Positions 6,900 to 14,571 are shown, counted from the stretch's first letter. The stretch: 24,539 bases of DNA from Candidatus Gottesmanbacteria bacterium CG_4_10_14_0_8_um_filter_37_24 (GCA_002785215.1 PFMK01000020.1:1-24539), one strand, 5' to 3'. Program-made: numbers and translations. Notes: generated by a model not told the origin, from the sequence alone.

Positions 6900-7171
6900 T
6901 TTTAGATGATTTAATGACCATTATTGAAAAGAGGATTAAGTTGTTGCCCTCAGGTTCATATGTGGCTTCTGTCTATAAAGAAGGTGAAGATAAGATATTG
7001 CAAAAAATAGGTGAAGAAGCGATAGAGGTGATACTATCGGCAAAAAAAAGAAGCAAGAAAAGATTAATAGAAGAAATCGCCGATCTGTTTTTCATGATAA
7101 TGATTCTTATGAGTATGAAGGGAATTTCGTATAAAGAAATTTTTTATGAGTTAGAGAAAAGGCAAAAATAA
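6896..7171 (+). CDS. hisE: Phosphoribosyl-ATP pyrophosphatase
   Basis: MazG-superfamily all-alpha pyrophosphohydrolase converting phosphoribosyl-ATP to phosphoribosyl-AMP (second step). The 91-residue protein shows the expected helices with the acidic metal-binding residues in GEEAIEVILSAKK and LIEEIADLFFMIM. The start overlaps hisI. It is the last gene of the operon. Its stop is 18 bp from the end of the convergent pnp gene, and I see no stem-loop terminator in that gap. Confidence 0.93.
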   Translation: MILDDLMTIIEKRIKLLPSGSYVASVYKEGEDKILQKIGEEAIEVILSAKKRSKKRLIEEIADLFFMIMILMSMKGISYKEIFYELEKRQK

Positions 7172-7189
7172 TTGAGGTTGAAATACAAA

Positions 7190-9361
7190 TTAAAATCTTC
7201 TTCGATTTCTGTCAAATCCTCTATCTGGACGTGGTCCACTCTCGCTTCTTTTATTCGGGGGCCTTTTTAAGGCGTCTTCCCCAAATAGCATAGAAAGGTT
7301 AATTCTTCCCTGATCGTCAACTTCGATAACTCTTACTGTGACTTCCTGTCCTATGGAGACAACTTTTGTCGGGTCTGAGACATATTCTGTAGAGAGCTGT
7401 GAAACATGAACCATGCCTTCCTTGCCTGGCAATATCTCCACAAAAGCTCCAAAAGGAAGTATTCTTTTGACAATGCCTTTATACATTTCCTCCGGTTTGA
7501 CCTCTTTGACAATTCCGGAAATCCATTTGTAGGCAGTATCCACTTTATCCGGATCTGTCCCGGAAATAGTGACGATACCTTTGTCATCGACGTTTACATC
7601 GCATCCGGTATTGGCAATGATTTGTCTTATGATTTTTCCTCCAGGACCGATCACTTCACCGATTTTTTCTTGAGGTATCGTTAGCATTGCTACTCTTGGA
7701 GCATATTGGGAAAGATTGGTTCTGGGAGTGGAGAGTACCGCCAACATTTTTTCCAGTATATGCTCCCGTCCTTCTTTGGCCCTTTGCAAAGACTCTTTGA
7801 TTATTTGATCAGTGAGGCCATCAATTTTTACATCCAACTGAATCGCGGTAATACCTTGTTTTGTTCCGGCTACCTTAAAATCCATATCACCGCAAAAATC
7901 TTCAAGACCAATAATATCTGAGAGTATTTCGTATTTATCACCTTTAGAGATCAAGCCAAGAGCAATACCAGCCACTGGATTTGTTATGGGTACTCCCGAA
8001 TCCATAAGGGCAAGCGTAGAACCGCATGTTGAAGCCATTGACGTTGATCCGTTTGATGACATTACTTCAGAAACCAGTCTAATCGTATAAGGGAAGGATT
8101 GTTGAGAAGGAATAACAGGAAGTAAGGCCCTTTCAGCCAGAGCACCGTGGCCAACTTCACGTCTGCTGGCAAATCCGATTCTGCCGGTTTCCCCGACAGA
8201 ATATGGAGGCATACTGTAATGATGCATGTATTTTTTGGCTGTTTCGCCCTCAGGGCTTTCTATAAGTTGTTCAAGAGAAGGTGATCCTAAAGTAGCTACA
8301 GTCAAAACTTGTGTTTGCCCTCTTTTGAACATAGCTGAACCATGTGTTCGGGGAAGGAGTCCTACCTCTGCTTCAATTGGTCTGATAGTTCTGACATCTC
8401 TGCCATCTGCTCTTTTCCCAAGCTTTAGCACATTCTCTCTTAATTTTTCTTTAAAAATGTAATCAAGAGCCTTTTCTACCTCTTTCTTGTCATATTGGTC
8501 TGTATATGCCTGAGCAACTTTTTCTGCCAAAAGACTTAACTCGTCACCTTCCCGTTCTTTTGAAACCTTTGCTATGATGAGTTTTTCTACTTCTTTTTTG
8601 TAATCCTCCTTCAAAATCGTCCTCAGTTTTTCGTCAATAGACTTATCTGTGATTTCGATTTTATTCTGGCCGACATCTTTTACTAAATCGTTTATGCATG
8701 TAATAATTTTTAAAACCTCTTGTTTGCCGAATTCTACACCTTTAAAGATGATATCTTCAGTAAGTTCATTTACTCCTGCTTCAATCATTAATACTTTCTT
8801 TTCCGTAGCTGAAATAATCAAATCCAGATCTGAGAATTCCATCTCTTTCTCAAGAGGATTTGCAAAATAACCTGAGTTTCCGTTTTTTGGCGGAATATAA
8901 CCGATTCTTATGGAAGCAATCGGACCATTCCACGGAAGGGGTGAAATTGATAAAGCGGCGGAAGTGGCGATTATACTGAGAATATCCGGTTCATTTTCAC
9001 CATCAACAGAAAGAACTGTTACGATTACTTGTACATCATGGTGGAAGTTTTTATTAAAAAGCGGTCTTATTGATCTGTCAATAAGTCTGGCTTTCAGAAT
9101 AGCATCATCAGATGGTCTGCCTTCTCTTTTGACCCAACGGCTTCCTTTAATTCTTCCTCCTGCATAAAGTCTTTCTACATATTCGACCATAAGAGGAAAA
9201 TAATCAAGTTGTGATTCCTTTGCTGATGCTACCACAGTGGCAATGACCATGGTGTCACCGTAGCGGGCAAGTACAGCGGAAGTGGCCTGCTCGGCAAATC
9301 TTCCTACTTCAAGAGTGAGTTTTCTTCCTCCAATGTCAACTGATTTTGATACAATTTTCAT
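7190..9361 (-). CDS. pnp: Polyribonucleotide nucleotidyltransferase (PNPase)
   Basis: Phosphorolytic 3'-5' exoribonuclease of mRNA turnover; a homotrimer in the cytoplasm, often part of degradosomes. The 723 residues comprise two RNase PH domains (about 10-230 and 320-550) linked by the alpha-helical domain, then a KH domain (IGEVIGPGGKIIRQI) and an S1 domain (GIVKRILPFGAFVEILPGKEG), ending in a short Arg/Asp-rich tail. All domains are present. It lies 111 bp downstream of rpsO, the classic rpsO-pnp pair, and is probably co-transcribed with it. In enterobacteria this leader is processed by RNase III for autoregulation; I see no clear equivalent stem here. Confidence 0.97.
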   Translation of the reverse strand: MKIVSKSVDIGGRKLTLEVGRFAEQATSAVLARYGDTMVIATVVASAKESQLDYFPLMVEYVERLYAGGRIKGSRWVKREGRPSDDAILKARLIDRSIRPLFNKNFHHDVQVIVTVLSVDGENEPDILSIIATSAALSISPLPWNGPIASIRIGYIPPKNGNSGYFANPLEKEMEFSDLDLIISATEKKVLMIEAGVNELTEDIIFKGVEFGKQEVLKIITCINDLVKDVGQNKIEITDKSIDEKLRTILKEDYKKEVEKLIIAKVSKEREGDELSLLAEKVAQAYTDQYDKKEVEKALDYIFKEKLRENVLKLGKRADGRDVRTIRPIEAEVGLLPRTHGSAMFKRGQTQVLTVATLGSPSLEQLIESPEGETAKKYMHHYSMPPYSVGETGRIGFASRREVGHGALAERALLPVIPSQQSFPYTIRLVSEVMSSNGSTSMASTCGSTLALMDSGVPITNPVAGIALGLISKGDKYEILSDIIGLEDFCGDMDFKVAGTKQGITAIQLDVKIDGLTDQIIKESLQRAKEGREHILEKMLAVLSTPRTNLSQYAPRVAMLTIPQEKIGEVIGPGGKIIRQIIANTGCDVNVDDKGIVTISGTDPDKVDTAYKWISGIVKEVKPEEMYKGIVKRILPFGAFVEILPGKEGMVHVSQLSTEYVSDPTKVVSIGQEVTVRVIEVDDQGRINLSMLFGEDALKRPPNKRSESGPRPDRGFDRNRRRF

Positions 9362-9472
9362 ATAATACTAACTGTTTTATCAATTATTGATTAGGATGTA
9401 TTAATAAATTATCTGAAAGGGGGTTTAGATTTCCTGATAGAGCTAGGTTTATTCCTTTCAATTACGGAAACT

Positions 9473-9745
9473 CTACTTATTTAATTTTAATTTATTAACA
9501 ATATCTTCATATCGGTCTTCAGCCTTTTTCTGCAGGAAGGTAAGAAGTCTTCTTCTTTTAGAAATAACGCCTAACAGTCCGCGTCTTGAATGATTATCTT
9601 TAGGATTTATTTTCAGATGGGAAACCAGATTTTCGATTTTGTGAGACAGTAAAGCAATTTGTACTTCCGGACTGCCGGTGTCTCCGTTTTTGGTGGCGAA
9701 CTCAGAAATTATTTTTTTCTTGTCGTTTAGATTTGTAGATACCAT
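9473..9745 (-). CDS. rpsO: 30S ribosomal protein S15
   Basis: Primary 16S-binding protein of the small subunit, contacting the central domain and bridging to 23S RNA. The 90-residue sequence is full length with the diagnostic blocks GDTGSPEVQIALLSHKI, NPKDNHSRRGLLGVISKRRRLL and YLQ-like TFLQKKAEDRY. It has its own promoter (9798-9826) and lies upstream of pnp. In many bacteria truB and ribF precede it; here the restriction island lies there. Confidence 0.97.
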   Translation of the reverse strand: MVSTNLNDKKKIISEFATKNGDTGSPEVQIALLSHKIENLVSHLKINPKDNHSRRGLLGVISKRRRLLTFLQKKAEDRYEDIVNKLKLNK

Positions 9746-9797
9746 AAGTATGATATATCTCTCTTATAAAGTATATTTTTCGTATTGGTAATTTAGT

Positions 9798-9826
9798 ATT
9801 ATACAGGAAATGTTCTAAACTCACAA
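9798..9826 (-). promoter_or_regulatory. rpsO-pnp promoter (minus strand)
   Basis: Read on the minus strand: TTGTGA (9826-9821), 17-bp spacer, perfect TATAAT (9803-9798). It points at rpsO, whose ATG is at 9745, leaving a leader of about 45 nt. Spacing and -10 are ideal. Confidence 0.7.
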
Positions 9827-9919
9827 TAATGATTTTTTCTACCCTTTAGAATAATTTATTCTATTCCCGAGGTTATATAAGTTAGGTTATATAAAAAAGA
9901 GGATGATAGAAGAAAATCT

Positions 9920-10163
9920 TTTATTTTCCTGAAAAAAGGAAAACCTCCTGCTTTGACGGGACGCCTTACGGTATCCCAACACAGAAGGACTTACTTCCGA
10001 AATAATTATACTAAACTCTTACAGCTTTCGTCAACAGCTGAAGGGCTTGCTTCAAAATTACCAGTGAAAGGAGCCTGTCCGTGAGCCGAAAGATAATGAT
10101 CTCCGATTATAATCGGGAGTTTCTGGATCATGGTAAAATAAGAGTAGTTTGAGGAGGGGGTTT
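9920..10163. other. Hairpin-rich intergenic block, possible structured RNA
   Basis: Most of the 629-bp gap between rpsO and hsdM is non-coding but rich in pairing. Plus-strand elements: 9924-9930/9938-9944 region (TTTTCCT/AGGAAAA type), 9958-9965/9970-9977 (loop TTAC, two weak pairs), 10022-10026/10036-10040, 10040-10043/10050-10053, and a two-part hairpin 10096-10101/10126-10131 enclosing 10103-10107/10112-10116. The ends can also close: CCTCCT (9944-9949) pairs with AGGAGG (10152-10157). It does not match RNase P, tmRNA, SRP or 6S cores that I know. A minus-strand promoter sits inside it (10005-10034), so its sense is unclear. Confidence 0.35.
10005..10034 (-). promoter_or_regulatory. Second minus-strand promoter upstream of rpsO
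   Basis: On the minus strand: TTGACG (10034-10029), 18-bp spacer, perfect TATAAT (10010-10005). Predicted start is about 9998. The transcript would run through a GGGATACC/GGCGTCCC hairpin and a weak AGGA/TCCT stem followed by six T (9937-9932). It may therefore make a short RNA of about 65 nt or be a distal rpsO promoter. Confidence 0.55.
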
Positions 10164-10291
10164 ATCAGCTTAGAAGGGTTGGTATCATTTAGAGTATTAG
10201 AATGCCCATGTCAACTACAGAGATGGACAACGAATACTAGAAATATCCCAATTTTTGGTAGAGTTATCAATATTTTCTACCCCCGTCCCCT

Positions 10292-10330
10292 GAAGAATAT
10301 TCTTCTGTTAACCTATGAAAACCTATGAAA
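10292..10330. promoter_or_regulatory. Palindrome and tandem repeat before the hsd promoter (putative operator)
   Basis: A perfect 14-bp palindrome, GAAGAATATTCTTC, lies at 10292-10305. A tandem duplication of ACCTATGAAA follows at 10311-10320 and 10321-10330. Both end 8 bp before the -35 box of hsdM. Because HsdM carries an N-terminal HTH, self-regulation is an attractive but untested idea. Confidence 0.4.
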
Positions 10331-10337
10331 CATCATA

Positions 10338-10366
10338 TTGACTATTTCTATAAATTGAGTTATCTT
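10338..10366 (+). promoter_or_regulatory. hsd operon promoter
   Basis: TTGACT (10338-10343), 17-bp spacer, TATCTT (10361-10366). Transcription would start at about 10373, so the hsdM message would be nearly leaderless (ATG at 10375). No ribosome-binding sequence precedes the ATG, which fits. Confidence 0.55.
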
Positions 10367-10374
10367 ATCAGATA

Positions 10375-12066
10375 ATGAACCAGATACTTACCAAGAAACT
10401 TGAAAGCCTTCCAGAGTTACTTTCAATTGGTGAAGTAGCCGAAACTTTTGGTATTCATCGCGATACATTGCGGAATTGGGAGAAAGCCGGAAAACTTACT
10501 CCACTTCGAGTTGGGCCTAGACAAGATAGAAAATATCGCAAAGAAGATATTCAGACGTTGATTGATGAAATGGGCAGCAAACTGACACTCCAACAGCTTG
10601 AACAATTCTTATGGCGTAGCGCCGATATCCTACGAGGAAAAATCGATAGCTCTGACTATAAAAAATATATCTTCGGTCTACTTTTCTATAAAAGAATCAG
10701 TGATGTTTGGGATGAAGAGTATAAAAAAATCATGGATGAATATAAAGACAAGAATCTGGCGGAGGCAGATTATAATCACCGATTTCAAGTATCCAGAGAT
10801 TGCAAATGGTCCGTTATTTCCGAAACTTCAGTAAATATCGGACAAAAACTCAATGATATTTTTGACAAAATAACCAACGTAAATAGCCCCAAACTTGATA
10901 AGATTTTTGACGACTTGGATTTTGCCAATAAAGACCGTTTTCCAAATGAGACAATACAACGATTAGTAAATCACTTTTCCCAATACAACTTTGGTAGTAA
11001 CTATATTAGCTCAGATCTTCTTGGTGATTCCTACGAGTATCTGATTAAACAATTCGCTGCAGATGCTGGTAAAAAAGGTGGGGAGTTTTATACCCCACGA
11101 GAAGTTGAACGAATTATCATCGGAATTGTTAAACCTCACCAAAGAGACCATATTTATGATCCTACTGTAGGATCAGGAGGTTTTCTCCTTGAGGCGTACA
11201 ACTATCTTAAAGATAAGTCGAGTGAGCAAGTGGCACGAACACTCTACTTTTATGGACAGGAGATCAATATCGGCACGTTTGCCATAGCGAAAATTAATAT
11301 GTTTTTGCATGGACTGGATAGCGCAGATATAAGGCGCGGTGATACTTTAGCCAACCCGCAATTCCTTAATAACACAGGTAACTTACAGACTTTTGATATT
11401 GTAGTCGCTAATCCACCTTATTCCATAAAAGACTGGGAATTTGTACTTTTCAAGGGTGATAAATATGGTCGTACAGAAGGATATGATCAACCACCAAACA
11501 AAAATGCTGATTACGCCTTTGTGCTACATATTATTAAATCCATGAATATAAACGGTCGTGCAGGTGTGGTACTTCCTCATGGTGTACTTTTTAGGAGTGG
11601 TAGCGAAGGTAGAATTCGGGAGCAAATAATCAAAAATGATCTTTTAGAAGCGGTTATCGGGCTTCCTCCAAAACTTTTCTATGGTACAGGTATCCCAGCA
11701 GCTATTCTTATTTTCAATCGAAATAAGCCAGAACAGAAGAAAGGTAAGATTTTAATTATCGATGCCGAAAAGGACTTTTTAGAAGGTAAGAATCAAAATA
11801 CTCTCCGTAAACAAGATATAGAGAAAATAATTAAAGCTTATGATCAGTACCAGGATATAGAAAAATACGCCAGAGTTGTAGATGCAAAAGAAATCGAAGA
11901 AAGCGAGTATAACCTGAATGTCAGACGATACATAGATTCCAGTGAGAAACAGGAAGAAATTGATGTTAAACAGGTTTGGAAAGATTTACAAACTCTCGAA
12001 AAAGAAAGAGAAGAAATTAACAAAAAAGTTACTGGTTTTATCAAAGAATTAGGCTATTCAGAATAA
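10375..12066 (+). CDS. hsdM: Type I restriction-modification DNA methyltransferase subunit with N-terminal HTH
   Basis: SAM-dependent N6-adenine methyltransferase of a type I system; with HsdS it makes the M2S methylase and with HsdR the restriction complex. The 563 residues split into a MerR/excisionase-like helix-turn-helix (about 16-62, LSIGEVAETFGIHRDTLRNWEKAG plus an arm), an HsdM_N helical domain (about 70-205) and an N6_Mtase domain with SAM motif I DPTVGSGGF (262-270) and catalytic NPPY (346-349). Typical HsdM starts near residue 69 here (TLQQLEQFLWRSADILRGK), so the HTH is an extra fusion. An internal ATG at 10573 (Met67) could give an HTH-less form. First gene of a compact operon; 2 bp before the NYN gene. 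Confidence 0.93.
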   Translation: MNQILTKKLESLPELLSIGEVAETFGIHRDTLRNWEKAGKLTPLRVGPRQDRKYRKEDIQTLIDEMGSKLTLQQLEQFLWRSADILRGKIDSSDYKKYIFGLLFYKRISDVWDEEYKKIMDEYKDKNLAEADYNHRFQVSRDCKWSVISETSVNIGQKLNDIFDKITNVNSPKLDKIFDDLDFANKDRFPNETIQRLVNHFSQYNFGSNYISSDLLGDSYEYLIKQFAADAGKKGGEFYTPREVERIIIGIVKPHQRDHIYDPTVGSGGFLLEAYNYLKDKSSEQVARTLYFYGQEINIGTFAIAKINMFLHGLDSADIRRGDTLANPQFLNNTGNLQTFDIVVANPPYSIKDWEFVLFKGDKYGRTEGYDQPPNKNADYAFVLHIIKSMNINGRAGVVLPHGVLFRSGSEGRIREQIIKNDLLEAVIGLPPKLFYGTGIPAAILIFNRNKPEQKKGKILIIDAEKDFLEGKNQNTLRKQDIEKIIKAYDQYQDIEKYARVVDAKEIEESEYNLNVRRYIDSSEKQEEIDVKQVWKDLQTLEKEREEINKKVTGFIKELGYSE

Positions 12067-12068
12067 TT

Positions 12069-12674
12069 ATGGATCATAAACAAATAAAAGTATTTATCAA
12101 TCAACTTGCAAAAACAAAAGATAGAAATATAGTGATCATTGACTTTGCCAATGTCGATAGATGGGAAGATTCTTTAAAGTGGAAAATAGGAATAAAGAAA
12201 TTAGGTCAATTAGTTTCAAATATTGCTTATGGAAAGAAATTCCTTCGCCGGTTCTATTATGGAGAAGATTATGGACCAAAAGATAAATCCATAAAAATGA
12301 CCAAATGGTCAGAACAAATTATTATGAGTGCTAAATATAGCGCATTTGAAGTTGTATCAAAGAGAGTGAAATATATTCCTGATGATAAATATGCAACAGG
12401 GTTCATTAAAAAATGTAATTTAGATATCGAAATGGCTGTTGATTTAATCCGCGAGAAAGACAATTATGACGCTGCAATTATATTTTCAGGCGATGGAGAT
12501 TTAGCATATGTTTGCCAATATATTCATGATGAATTTAAAAAATCGATTTATCTTTTCGGAGCTCGCAATCACGTAGGCAAAGAATTGATTGACGCCAAAT
12601 CAAAGGGAATTATTAAAGATATATTATTCGTGGAGGACTTTGAGTATAGGTTGAATTTAAACAGAAATAGCTGA
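12069..12674 (+). CDS. NYN-domain protein, putative PIN-like RNase
   Basis: A 201-residue NYN (LabA/DUF88-type) domain. The acidic active-site set is intact: IDFANVD (D25, D30), CNLDIEMAVDLI (D119, D125) and FSGDGDLAYV (D142, D144). NYN domains share the PIN-like fold and are metal-dependent RNases in characterised members; the target here is unknown. It starts 2 bp after hsdM and is transcribed with it. A stem-loop after its stop may reduce readthrough to hsdS. Its place inside a restriction operon suggests an accessory or suicide defence nuclease, but that is inference from position only. Confidence 0.8.
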   Translation: MDHKQIKVFINQLAKTKDRNIVIIDFANVDRWEDSLKWKIGIKKLGQLVSNIAYGKKFLRRFYYGEDYGPKDKSIKMTKWSEQIIMSAKYSAFEVVSKRVKYIPDDKYATGFIKKCNLDIEMAVDLIREKDNYDAAIIFSGDGDLAYVCQYIHDEFKKSIYLFGARNHVGKELIDAKSKGIIKDILFVEDFEYRLNLNRNS

Positions 12675-12687
12675 ATTCAATCAAAAA

Positions 12688-12705
12688 CCCCCTCTCGGGG
12701 GCTTT
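12688..12705. terminator. Stem-loop between the NYN gene and hsdS
   Basis: CCCCC (12688-12692), loop TCTC, GGGGG (12697-12701). On the plus strand only CTTT follows. On the minus strand the stem is followed by TTTTT, so it is a better terminator against antisense transcription. On the plus strand it may only attenuate expression of hsdS-hsdR. Confidence 0.5.
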
Positions 12706-12717
12706 GAACAAAGTCAA

Positions 12718-12734
12718 GTAGACCTGAAGTCTAC
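12718..12734. repeat. Short perfect inverted repeat upstream of hsdS
   Basis: GTAGAC (12718-12723), CTGAA loop, GTCTAC (12729-12734). It follows the preceding stem-loop by 16 bp and has no T tract. It could be an mRNA processing or stability hairpin or a fragment of an intergenic repeat. Confidence 0.45.
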
Positions 12735-12743
12735 GAGGATAGT

Positions 12744-12788
12744 ATAACAGAACGAGCCAAACGAATCAAGCATTTAGGCTATTCTGAC
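12744..12788 (+). pseudogene. Possible remnant of an hsdM 3' end
   Basis: In frame with hsdS, upstream of its ATG, the DNA encodes ITERAKRIKHLGYSD. This resembles the true HsdM C-terminus in this window (INKKVTGFIKELGYSE). The DNA TTAGGCTATTC is identical at 12049-12059 and 12774-12784. It may be a leftover C-terminus of an earlier hsdM, separated from the present one when the NYN gene arrived. The similarity is short. Confidence 0.35.
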
Positions 12789-12815
12789 AATATAAATATA
12801 GGACTTGACAAAAAT

Positions 12816-13964
12816 ATGACAAATACAACGAATCGTTGGACAATAAAAAGACTAGACCAGATTGCTACTGTAATAATGGGACAGTCACCCTCTTCGTCTT
12901 CATACAACACGCAAGGTACTGGTGTACCTTTCTTACAAGGAATGCCACCTGTTATTGATAGTATGGGAGCAGCAGTTCCTAAACAATGGACTACTGAACC
13001 CACAAGAGTTGTTGAAGCTGGCACAGCGTTAATGACTGTACGTGCACCTGTCGGTGAGTTATTTACTACAAATAATTCCGTTTGTTTAGGTAGAGGCTTG
13101 GCAGGGATAAAAGCTAACAATGACGTATCCCAAGCATACTTGAATTATTACCTTCAATTTTCGAAGAAGCAGTTAGATACTTTCTCTCAAGGTTCAACAT
13201 TCACAGCAATAAACAGTGGCGATCTAAAAGGAATACAGGTCGCTTTACCTTCCTACCAACAACAGAAATACGTTGGAAGCGTTCTAAACATTATTGACCA
13301 GGATATTGCTAAAACGTATCAGATTATTCAAAAGGCTAAAGTTTTGAAACAGGGCTTGATGCGAGAATTACTTACAAAAGGAATAGGACATAAAAAGTTT
13401 AAGAAAACAAAAATCGGAGAAATTCCTGAAGAATGGGAATTATATTCACTTGGTGATTTGTGTAACTTTATTACTGGTAAACTAAACTCAAATCAGGCAG
13501 TAATTGATGGAAAATATCCCTTTTTTACTTGTGCACAGGAAACGTTTGCAATTGACAGATATTCATTTGATTGTGAAGCTGTATTATTGGCTGGTAATAA
13601 CGCCAGTGGTGTCTATTCGGTTAAGTATTACAAGGGAAAATTTAATGCTTATCAACGAACCTATATCATTACAATCAAAGATACATCGTTATTAGATTAT
13701 TTCTTCCTTAAAGAAATCTTAAATATTAGATTAAATATGTTAAAGGATTTCTCGGTTGGAACGAATACCAAATTTTTAACTCTAAAATTATTGTTAGGAA
13801 TCAAGGTTTTGTTGCCCCCAGTAAAAGAGCAGGTAAAAATTTCTAATATTTTGATGAGTTTGGAATCAAAAAAACATATGGAAATGCAAAAAAGAAACTT
13901 ATTATTAAACCTGAAAAAAGGTCTTATGCAAGATATTTTTAATCAGAAAGTACAAATTAAGTAA
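12816..13964 (+). CDS. hsdS: Type I restriction-modification specificity subunit
   Basis: DNA-recognition subunit; its two target recognition domains read the two halves of a bipartite site. The 382 residues show two TRD plus conserved-helix repeats: TRD1 about 8-150 (RWTIKRLDQIATVIMGQSPSS start) with helix about 150-185, then the linker GEIPEEWELYSLGDLCNFITGK opening TRD2 (about 205-340) and a final helix (about 340-378). The start fits the usual family N-terminus. Only AGGA about 11 bp away serves as a ribosome-binding sequence. The next gene follows after 1 bp. Confidence 0.92.
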   Translation: MTNTTNRWTIKRLDQIATVIMGQSPSSSSYNTQGTGVPFLQGMPPVIDSMGAAVPKQWTTEPTRVVEAGTALMTVRAPVGELFTTNNSVCLGRGLAGIKANNDVSQAYLNYYLQFSKKQLDTFSQGSTFTAINSGDLKGIQVALPSYQQQKYVGSVLNIIDQDIAKTYQIIQKAKVLKQGLMRELLTKGIGHKKFKKTKIGEIPEEWELYSLGDLCNFITGKLNSNQAVIDGKYPFFTCAQETFAIDRYSFDCEAVLLAGNNASGVYSVKYYKGKFNAYQRTYIITIKDTSLLDYFFLKEILNIRLNMLKDFSVGTNTKFLTLKLLLGIKVLLPPVKEQVKISNILMSLESKKHMEMQKRNLLLNLKKGLMQDIFNQKVQIK

Positions 13965-13965
13965 T

Positions 13966-14571
13966 ATGAAATTTATTATAGATTTAAGTTGGATAGTTCC
14001 TTTTTTCAATTCTGCTTTCTTTGCAGGATTTGCAACTATTTTAACCGGATTAGTTGCTTATTTCATTTTTCTTAGACAAAAACATGATGAAAAATTAAAA
14101 GTGGCAAGGATAATTCTTGTTGAGATTAATGATTGTGAAAATTTACTTGATAATCTCAAAGTGAACGGAATTAATTTGACTAATATTAGACAGATACTTC
14201 CTGTAAATAGTTGGAATAAGTATAAACATTTGTTTGCAAAAGACTTCGATGCTAGAGAGTTAAAATTAATTGATAATTTTTATCAAGAATGCTCCTTGTT
14301 AAACCAAGAATTAAACGAATCTTATAGTTTACCTAATTATTGGCAAGAAAAAGCAAAAATTATTGCAGAAAGACATGCGAGTTTTAGTGAAAAAAGCAAA
14401 AATAAAGAAGAATATGAAATTATGAAAAAGAAAATCAAATTTTTTGAAGAAGATACATACTGGTGGCAGCCAAACGCACCGAAAGATCAGATGATTCAAA
14501 GAATTAAATTAATTAAAGATATTACAACTACAACGGTTGGTGAAAAAATAAAAGAGATTGCAAGACTATGA
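13966..14571 (+). CDS. Unknown one-pass membrane protein in the hsd operon
   Basis: Not recognised. The 201 residues contain one hydrophobic segment (about 10-33, FFNSAFFAGFATILTGLVAYFIFL) followed by a basic stretch (RQKHDEKLK). This predicts an N-out, C-in anchor with about 165 cytoplasmic residues. The soluble part is helical and charged, with likely coiled-coil stretches (about 35-60 and 130-165). Its start is 1 bp after the hsdS stop, and its stop overlaps the hsdR ATG, so it is tightly coupled to the restriction genes. It may tether the complex to the membrane or be a separate defence factor; no evidence decides. Confidence 0.7.
   Translation: MKFIIDLSWIVPFFNSAFFAGFATILTGLVAYFIFLRQKHDEKLKVARIILVEINDCENLLDNLKVNGINLTNIRQILPVNSWNKYKHLFAKDFDARELKLIDNFYQECSLLNQELNESYSLPNYWQEKAKIIAERHASFSEKSKNKEEYEIMKKKIKFFEEDTYWWQPNAPKDQMIQRIKLIKDITTTTVGEKIKEIARL

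Noticed and set aside
8226..9167. Plus-strand open frames across pnp
   Set aside because: Low-complexity, Ser/Phe-rich translations of the strand opposite a conserved gene; no evidence for coding.
10060..10095. Hammerhead-like ribozyme core (CTG...GTGAG, CGAAAG)
   Set aside because: The invariant CUGAUGA is not present and the three stems cannot be arranged; only a superficial resemblance.
9944..10163. RNase P RNA, tmRNA, 6S or SRP RNA
   Set aside because: None of the conserved cores I know (GAGGAAAGUCC, ACAGAA with P4, tmRNA tag/TTCGAC end, SRP GGAAGGCAGC loop) is found on either strand.
12708..12815. Longer HsdS beginning upstream of 12816
   Set aside because: The in-frame extension has no ATG/GTG with a ribosome-binding site and does not resemble HsdS N-termini; the ATG at 12816 fits the family.
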